Positions 37,596 to 42,650 of a DNA stretch of 42,650 bases are shown here, piece by piece. Below the pieces are notes generated by a model. It saw only the letters and a program-made list of their open reading frames with translations. It ran no database searches and was not told where the DNA came from. The position numbers and the translations under genes are program-made. Each line of letters begins with the position of its first letter. Positions within the stretch are counted from its first letter, which is position 1. The stretch is from IMG/VR virus record IMGVR_UViG_3300036852_000135, positions 1 through 42,650 of that record; one strand, written 5' to 3'. Source of the DNA: a virus.

Positions 37596-39604
37596 TGGCT
37601 AAAGTTGCGATAGTTTCTCCCGCTCGAAACGAACCGTACTTGGTGAACACGGTAGAGGACGCGTTTCGCAATGCTGGCGGCGAAGTGGAGTTTGTCGCTG
37701 TACTCGAAGGCTACAAACCCGACAACTGGGACGCCATCGTCGCCAGGTACCCCAACCTGCACACTATCTACCATAGCGAGCCCCAAGGCATGCGTAAGGC
37801 CATCAATGAGGGGGTGGCCAGCGCGATCAGTCGTGGCGCGAAGTACATCCTGAAAGTAGACGCGCACTGCTCGTTTGCGGAGGGGTTTGACGTCGCACTA
37901 GCCGCCGACTGCGACAAAGACTGGGTGGTCATTCCGCGTCGACTACGCATGGACGTAGAGAACTGGAAAGTGCGTGACGATGGTCGTCCGCCAATCGACT
38001 ATCACTACCTTAGCTTTCCTGACAACGTGCAGGACTTTGGCGGGCCGGGCTTGAACGGCAAAGTCTGGGCTGAGCGAGCGCGCGAACGGTTTGGTAAGCC
38101 CGAGTACGACCTGGACGATGAAATGGCCAGCCAAGGCAGTTTCTACTTCATGCACGCCGACTACTTCCAGTTCCTTGAACTCATGGACGAGACGCATTAC
38201 GGGAAGTTCTGGAATGAAAGCCAGGAGGTATTGAACAAGTGCTGGCTGTCAGGCGGGAGAGGCGTGATCAACAAGAAGACGTGGATCTCGCACTGGCACA
38301 AGGGGTCGGCTGGTCGTGGCTACCACTTGCCAAAAGACTGGCTCAACCATGGGGCGACATTCACCAAGCGCTGGATGTTTAACGATGCTGCGTTCAGCCA
38401 TAAGCAGACCCGTCCGTTCAAGTGGCTCATCGAACACTTCTGGCCCGTACCAACCTGGCCGGAGAACTGGGAGGAGTTGGTGTATGGGACAAAAGGGCGT
38501 GCGGCTATCAGTGTTCCTGCGGTTGCTGGCGCTATCAGTGATAGTAGGCTTGCTCCTGGGAGTCCTGCTAACCCATCTGTTTCCACCCTGACAATCCACT
38601 CAGCCTACTACGGTGTTGGTGAGATGCGTTCCGCTGAGCCTAACGGCATGGCAACATGGATTGACGTGACTAAGCTATTGCAGTCGAAAGTAGTCAATGG
38701 TTCGCTGGATATGAATGTCACTAACGCTGAACTCGAAGTTGGCAACCCCTTTCGCGGCCAGAAGAAGAAGCTGATAGTTACCTATGCCTACGACGGCGGC
38801 CCGCCCGTTACGATCACGAAGGACGAACGCGACTGGCTAATCATCGGGCAGTCGGCGCGGTATGTGAAGGGGGACACTGCTGATAGTGGGGTGACAATAG
38901 AAGTTACTGACGGTGGTCGAATCTGGTTGGAGTCCGCTACTAAAGACGATGATAATGTAATCCCACTTAAGTTGCAGATGTCCGCCACCGCCCTCACCGA
39001 CTTCCTCACCCGCCGTTTCGCCATTCCCGCTCACCGCCTGCGTGGCCCAATGCCCATCGAGGTGCCGACGTTTCACAGGAACGACCTAGCTGCACTGTTT
39101 GCTGAGCTAGGCATGAACCACGGCGCTGAGATTGGCGTGGCTGAGGGTAACTACAGCGAAGTGCTGGTGAAAGCTAACCCTAACCTCGAACTACTATGCG
39201 TTGATCCGTGGCACGCCTGCGACGGCAATAAGCAACAGAAGTCACACGACAAGCACGTCTACGCTTTCAATGAGGCTAGTCGTAAGCTACAAGGTAGCAA
39301 GGCTCGGCTTATTGCCAAGACGTCAATGGATGCAGTGCGCGATATTCCTGATGGTTACTTAGACTTCGTCTACATTGACGCCAACCATTCATTCGACTAC
39401 GTGCTCATGGATATTATCGAGTGGTCCAAGCGTGTGCGCTCAGGCGGTCTAATAACCGGCGATGACTTCTACTACCTCGACCCCAAGCGCTGGGGGACTG
39501 GGCCAGTGGAGGCGGTGATGGCCTACGCCGAGGCGCACAAGATTAGTCCGTGGTTTACGTTTCAGGGGCATAAGTCGGTGGATTTCATGTGGGTGAAGCA
39601 ATGA
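37595..39604 (+). CDS. Glycosyltransferase GT2 / DUF3395-like / methyltransferase fusion
   Basis: This 669-residue protein has three regions. Residues 1-300 are a GT-A glycosyltransferase (AIVSPARNEPYLVNTVEDAF; YILKVDAHCSF at 84-94 as DxD-like site; ISHWHKGSAGRGYHLPKDW). Residues 330-420 resemble DUF3395 (TLTIHSAYYGVGEM, WIDVTKLLQSKVVNGSLDM, KKKLIVTYAYDGGP). Residues 490-665 are a Rossmann methyltransferase (AEIGVAEGNYSEV, LLCVDPWHA, LDFVYIDANHSFDYVLMDI, GGLITGDDF). ATG 37595 overlaps the previous stop and has GAGGAGACGG upstream. It probably adds and methylates a sugar. The acceptor is unknown, and the adjacent Ser-rich protein is one candidate. Confidence 0.8.
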   Translation: MAKVAIVSPARNEPYLVNTVEDAFRNAGGEVEFVAVLEGYKPDNWDAIVARYPNLHTIYHSEPQGMRKAINEGVASAISRGAKYILKVDAHCSFAEGFDVALAADCDKDWVVIPRRLRMDVENWKVRDDGRPPIDYHYLSFPDNVQDFGGPGLNGKVWAERARERFGKPEYDLDDEMASQGSFYFMHADYFQFLELMDETHYGKFWNESQEVLNKCWLSGGRGVINKKTWISHWHKGSAGRGYHLPKDWLNHGATFTKRWMFNDAAFSHKQTRPFKWLIEHFWPVPTWPENWEELVYGTKGRAAISVPAVAGAISDSRLAPGSPANPSVSTLTIHSAYYGVGEMRSAEPNGMATWIDVTKLLQSKVVNGSLDMNVTNAELEVGNPFRGQKKKLIVTYAYDGGPPVTITKDERDWLIIGQSARYVKGDTADSGVTIEVTDGGRIWLESATKDDDNVIPLKLQMSATALTDFLTRRFAIPAHRLRGPMPIEVPTFHRNDLAALFAELGMNHGAEIGVAEGNYSEVLVKANPNLELLCVDPWHACDGNKQQKSHDKHVYAFNEASRKLQGSKARLIAKTSMDAVRDIPDGYLDFVYIDANHSFDYVLMDIIEWSKRVRSGGLITGDDFYYLDPKRWGTGPVEAVMAYAEAHKISPWFTFQGHKSVDFMWVKQ

Positions 39605-39825
39605 CTATTGAATACGCGAATGAAGCTCGTGCTTTAACCGCTAGGAACAAGTGGACAATCGAGACATTGCTAATCGCCGTTGAGAATGCGGCAGTAGCAG
39701 GTAATTCGACTGTTGACGTAGCTCCTACACCGAGCCAAGAGCTTATTGAAGAACTTTGCTCTAGGGGGTTCACGGTTAACGTGAACAAGAGTGACTACGA
39801 TAACGATTGCAGAATTTCATGGTAG
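39601..39825 (+). CDS. Small hypothetical protein
   Basis: This 74-residue helical protein starts by ATGA overlap with the fused glycosyltransferase (EYANEARALTARNKWTIETLLIAVENAA). I recognise no family. Confidence 0.55.
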   Translation: MTIEYANEARALTARNKWTIETLLIAVENAAVAGNSTVDVAPTPSQELIEELCSRGFTVNVNKSDYDNDCRISW

Positions 39826-39834
39826 GAGTAGCCA

Positions 39835-40053
39835 ATGACCTTCACCGAAGCCCTCAGTGCCGTGTTCAACGACAGCGACCGCGTCACCCGCGCCCACTGG
39901 AACTCGCGGGCCATCTACGTCGAACTAGTCGACTCGCAACTCTGCATCGTCGGCTTCATAGCCAGCGGCAAGAACGACGGCCTACCGCACCCGTGGATTG
40001 TGACGGATCAGGATTACTTTGCTGATGATTGGGAGGTGATTGTGGATGCGTGA
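39835..40053 (+). CDS. Tad2-like (DUF2829-type) protein
   Basis: This 72-residue protein follows the DUF2829 plan: FTEALSAVFNDSDRVTRAHWN at the start, IYVELV and then PHPWIVTDQDYFADDWEVI at the end, where the W...D..A.DWEV signature lies. In some phages this family is Tad2, which binds the Thoeris signalling nucleotide. AGGAGTAGCCA precedes the ATG. Whether this copy counters Thoeris is inference. Confidence 0.65.
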   Translation: MTFTEALSAVFNDSDRVTRAHWNSRAIYVELVDSQLCIVGFIASGKNDGLPHPWIVTDQDYFADDWEVIVDA

Positions 40054-40525
40054 GTTCTACAGAGCAGACCCTGAGCAGTGGAAGAAAAATATTAGTGCCG
40101 CGAAGAAAGGCGTTCCCTTATCACCTAAGGACAGGCAGCGAACGGTCGAGCAGTTAAGAGCTATGAACATAGCTCGTCGTGGTATTCCTCGCTCCCCTGA
40201 GGTCAGGGCCAAAATCTCTCAATCTAAAGCCGGGATCGCCACCGTCTGGCAAGAGACTCACGGTTGCTGGCGTGGCGACGATGTTCGGTATGGTGGTATT
40301 CATCAATGGCTGAACGCTCAGTTTGGAAAGCCTAAAGAATGCCAAAATAGTAATTGCCTAGGTCGGTCAACGAACTTTGACTGGGCACTCAAAAGGGGAA
40401 TGCGACACAAGCGCAAACGGAAGAACTATGTCCGGTTATGCCGTTCGTGCCATAGAAGCTACGACACGAATGTGGAATTTATGATTGATGTCCAAGTATT
40501 ACACGAGGTTGAGAATGCGGACTAA
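40046..40525 (+). CDS. HNH-type endonuclease-like protein with NUMOD3 element
   Basis: This 159-residue protein has the NUMOD3 element SPEVRAKISQSKAG and a zinc-bound core: HGCWRGDDVRYGGIHQWLNAQFGKPKECQNSNC...NFDWALKRG...LCRSCHRSYD. That core pairs Cys residues around a degenerate HNH-like motif of intron-homing types. ATG 40046 lies inside the end of the Tad2-like gene. It may be a free-standing homing endonuclease, which fits the mosaic look of this region. Confidence 0.65.
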   Translation: MREFYRADPEQWKKNISAAKKGVPLSPKDRQRTVEQLRAMNIARRGIPRSPEVRAKISQSKAGIATVWQETHGCWRGDDVRYGGIHQWLNAQFGKPKECQNSNCLGRSTNFDWALKRGMRHKRKRKNYVRLCRSCHRSYDTNVEFMIDVQVLHEVENAD

Positions 40526-40742
40526 GCAGGAGATAGACAACCTAAGAAAGCAGCATCTTATAGCGAGTGACGCTGAAATGATTATGATTGAACTACTGAC
40601 TGACATTAGGGAATTGCTCCAAGCAGGCGAAGATCGCATTGCCCGGCTGGAGCAGATGGCTGAGGAACATCGTCAGCAAGACTTGGTTCGATTAAGGTCA
40701 GAATCTGGCGTAGTAACAAGAGACAGGTTCCCTAAGCCGTGA
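40515..40742 (+). CDS. Small coiled-coil hypothetical protein
   Basis: This 75-residue protein (KQEIDNLRKQHLIASDAEMIMIELLTDIRELLQAGEDRIARLEQM) is a continuous helix with heptads. GAGGTTGAG precedes ATG 40515. Its stop overlaps the next ATG as TGATG. Function unknown. Confidence 0.55.
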   Translation: MRTKQEIDNLRKQHLIASDAEMIMIELLTDIRELLQAGEDRIARLEQMAEEHRQQDLVRLRSESGVVTRDRFPKP

Positions 40743-40792
40743 TGCGCGTCTACCTCCAACCACCCCAGCTCGACTTGATAGCCTATGCCTAA
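40742..40792 (+). pseudogene. Vestigial second start of the glycosyltransferase gene
   Basis: Sixteen codons encode MRVYLQPPQLDLIAYA, nearly the start of the protein at 40948 (MKVFLQPPQPSLGLDRIAHA). The ATG is coupled to the previous gene as the real gene start would be. It looks like the original gene start, displaced when the 40785-40979 segment was inserted. Confidence 0.5.
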
Positions 40793-40979
40793 CGTAGAGC
40801 GACAACGAGAGGCGGACAAAGAGTACCGTCGTCGCAACTCCAAGAAGGGCCAAGTTCTTTGTCGCGTATGTACTGAACAGGCTAGAGCTGAATATGGCCC
40901 AGACAGCTATGCTTACCATGAACCACCTGAATGTAAAGTAGAGTCAGATGAAAGTATTCCTACAGCCCCCACAGCCTAG
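40785..40979 (+). CDS. Small basic protein with CxxC motif
   Basis: This 64-residue protein has a basic start (NVERQREADKEYRRRNSKK) and VLCRVCTEQARAEYG, followed by a disordered end. It lies between the vestigial and real starts of the glycosyltransferase, and may be an inserted gene. Function unknown. Confidence 0.5.
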   Translation: MPNVERQREADKEYRRRNSKKGQVLCRVCTEQARAEYGPDSYAYHEPPECKVESDESIPTAPTA

Positions 40980-41862
40980 CCTCGGCCTCGACCGCATCGC
41001 CCACGCGCTCCGTCGCTATGCCCCAGCAGGCGTGGAAGTCTGCCAGTTCCCGCGCAACGTGGACTTGACGGTGATTTATGCGATTGGGAGGCGCGACCAC
41101 ATTGAGCGTCAGTGCAGGGAGATAAAGCAAAGGGATAAGCGATACGCGGTCATTCAAGTTTGCTTAAAATCAACTATGTCTCCTAATGTAGATGACTGGG
41201 TAGACATCTGGGAGAATGCGATAGTTGTTTGGAGCTACTACGACCTAGCACGACAATTTTATAGCGCAGGATACGATACCGACGGTGGCTGGAGGTTCCC
41301 GCAGCATTTCTTCCACGTCCCACTCGGGGTTGATGGGCAGGTGTTTTACGACAGGTTCACCAGCCCCCGCTGGGACGACCTGCCCCACAACGAACGCAAC
41401 GTCACCATCGTCACCAGTGGTCATAGCCGACTGAGCGAATCGGTCCGCGAATGTTGGCTGGCTGCCGAGCAAGTAGAAGGCACGGTCGTACACCTTGGCC
41501 CACTTAAGCCAGCGAAGCACGTCATGTCAGTCACTAATGTCAGCGATGCTGAACTAGCGGTTCACTATTCGGCTAGCCAGTTCGTTTCTGGTCTCCGTCG
41601 TACTGAAGGCTTCGAGCTACCTGCGGCTGAGGGGTTGTTGTGCGGGGCCAGACCCGTAGTGTTTGACACTCCCGACTACCGCTGGGCCTACAAGTCATGG
41701 GCCGAGTATATCCACGAAGGCACCCGCGCTGAAGTCGTCGACCAACTGGTCCAGCTATTCAAACAGGGAGCGCGTCCAGTGACTGCAGCCGAGCGCGAAG
41801 AAGCCGCCCACTGGTTTAACTGGGAGCGGGTGTGCGGGGAGTTCTGGCAGAGATGCTTGTAG
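40948..41862 (+). CDS. Glycosyltransferase-like protein (GT-B type)
   Basis: This 304-residue protein has a C-terminal GT-B element RRTEGFELPAAEGLLCGARPVVFDTPDYRW, where the EGFE...AEGLLCGARPV pattern is the nucleotide-sugar site of GT1/GT4-like enzymes. The first 150 residues form a Rossmann-like domain. It is coupled to the next gene by overlap at 41853. With the fused gene at 37595 it would build or extend a glycan. The substrate is unknown. Confidence 0.7.
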   Translation: MKVFLQPPQPSLGLDRIAHALRRYAPAGVEVCQFPRNVDLTVIYAIGRRDHIERQCREIKQRDKRYAVIQVCLKSTMSPNVDDWVDIWENAIVVWSYYDLARQFYSAGYDTDGGWRFPQHFFHVPLGVDGQVFYDRFTSPRWDDLPHNERNVTIVTSGHSRLSESVRECWLAAEQVEGTVVHLGPLKPAKHVMSVTNVSDAELAVHYSASQFVSGLRRTEGFELPAAEGLLCGARPVVFDTPDYRWAYKSWAEYIHEGTRAEVVDQLVQLFKQGARPVTAAEREEAAHWFNWERVCGEFWQRCL

Positions 41863-42065
41863 TAACGGCAACGGAATTGTTTCGGGAGCTTGGGCGCGCA
41901 GCGGCTGAAGCTGGCGTGTCCCTGTCTTCGTTGACTCATGGGTGTAGGGCCTGTGATGGTGGTTTTATCTTCTTGGACAAGGGTGGTGTACGTCCATGCA
42001 TGTTGTGCAATCAAGCGTTTATAACTAGAGCTACTTATAGTATTAAGGGGCCGACCGACGAATGA
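41853..42065 (+). CDS. Small zinc-binding protein (DnaJ-type CxxC)
   Basis: This 70-residue protein has a helical start, then HGCRACDGGFIFLDKGGVRPCMLCNQAF, two cysteine pairs in a DnaJ zinc-finger-like arrangement. ATG 41853 overlaps the preceding stop in another frame and the stop overlaps the next ATG as ATGA. Function unknown. Confidence 0.55.
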   Translation: MLVVTATELFRELGRAAAEAGVSLSSLTHGCRACDGGFIFLDKGGVRPCMLCNQAFITRATYSIKGPTDE

Positions 42066-42650
42066 CCACCACCCTCGACCGCATCCTTCACCACTGGCCC
42101 CAGACGCCCACCACTGGCCGCTCGCCGCGTGAGATTCCTAACGTGGGGCGGGATGATTTAGCCACGCTACTGGGCCAACTCGGCTTTACCCGAGGCGTAG
42201 AGGTCGGCACCGAGCGCGGCGAATATGCGGAGATACTTTGTCAGGCTAACCCGCAACTCTACCTTGACTGTGTAGATCCCTATCGCGCCTACCGTGATTA
42301 CCGCGAACACACATCACAACCTAAACTTGACGCCCTCTGCTACGAAGCCACCCACCGCCTACGCAACTACAACGTCACCTTCGTGCGTGACTTCAGCGTA
42401 GATGCGACTCATCGCTATGACGACGAATCGTTGGACTTCGTTTACTGGGATGGCAACCACTCGTTACCTTACGTCATTCAAGATCTGGTGACATGGACGC
42501 CTAAGATACGCAAGGGCGGGATCGCAGCAGGCCACGATTTTATCCGCCGCAACAATCGCCTGCGCTACCAGTGTCACGTCGTCGAAGCCGTTCATGCCTA
42601 CACCCAATCGTATATGATTGACCCCTGGTACGTGCTCGGCACCAAGGCTG
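42062..42650 (+). CDS. Class I methyltransferase, 3' partial
   Basis: 196 codons are visible and the frame is still open at the window end. It matches the C-terminal methyltransferase of the 37595 fusion: RDDLATLLGQLGFTRGVEVG against RNDLAALFAELGMNHGAEIG, then CVDPYRAYRD, DFVYWDGNHSLPYVIQDLVTW and KGGIAAGHDF. The two are clear paralogs, so methylation in this cluster is carried out by at least two related enzymes. Confidence 0.8.
   Translation, partial: MTTTLDRILHHWPQTPTTGRSPREIPNVGRDDLATLLGQLGFTRGVEVGTERGEYAEILCQANPQLYLDCVDPYRAYRDYREHTSQPKLDALCYEATHRLRNYNVTFVRDFSVDATHRYDDESLDFVYWDGNHSLPYVIQDLVTWTPKIRKGGIAAGHDFIRRNNRLRYQCHVVEAVHAYTQSYMIDPWYVLGTKA

Overview
This window looks like part of a tailed double-stranded DNA phage (Caudoviricetes), probably from an uncultivated source. 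The evidence is a terminase large subunit, a small subunit-like gene, tail and adhesin-like proteins, a dual-enzyme lysis cassette, a phage recombination module, a replication ATPase beside an iteron-like repeat field, and about 50 short genes packed with ATGA/TAATG overlaps. Portal, capsid and most tail genes are absent, and both ends of the window cut through genes, so the genome must continue outside it. I see no integrase, so the lifestyle is undecided. Strong AGGAG-type ribosome sites and spanin-like small membrane and lipoprotein genes fit a bacterial host, perhaps Gram-negative. The host cannot be named from the sequence.

Layout. (1) Positions 1-2931, + strand: the end of the structural module, with two adhesin or tail proteins carrying LamG-like domains and Ser-Pro repeats. 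(2) 2924-14709, - strand: read from right to left this is a recombination module (zinc ribbon, Cas4/RecB-like nuclease, Sak4-like ATPase, putative ssDNA-binding protein, two RusA-like resolvases), then small genes, then lysis (amidase, lytic transglycosylase, holin, papain-like protease, lipoprotein, membrane coiled-coil proteins), and last a large alpha/alpha-barrel carbohydrate-active-like protein. A consensus promoter lies at 14718-14747. (3) 14843-25741, - strand: about 40 tiny early genes, many with CxxC zinc motifs or coiled coils, driven from a consensus promoter at 25762-25790. This array holds one gene broken by an in-frame TAG, one broken by a +1 frameshift, and scattered gene fragments. 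(4) 25856-27018, + strand: a small helix-turn-helix protein and a RepA/KaiC-type ATPase, followed by phased TTTGCAAA elements that could be the replication origin. (5) 30601-27234, - strand: conserved phage early proteins, a C5 cytosine methyltransferase and two micro membrane proteins. (6) 30779-42650, + strand: small and large terminase, a secreted Ig-like protein, a 1028-residue protein with about 600 residues of strict Ser-X repeats, and then a cluster of glycosyltransferase and methyltransferase genes. That cluster includes a GT2 / DUF3395-like / methyltransferase fusion and is interspersed with a Tad2-like gene, an HNH-type gene and small genes.

The most interesting possibility is that the Ser-rich, mucin-like virion proteins and the adjacent glycosyltransferase/methyltransferase cluster form one system, in which the phage decorates its own adhesins with methylated glycans. 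This is inference from gene adjacency and sequence character and has not been shown.
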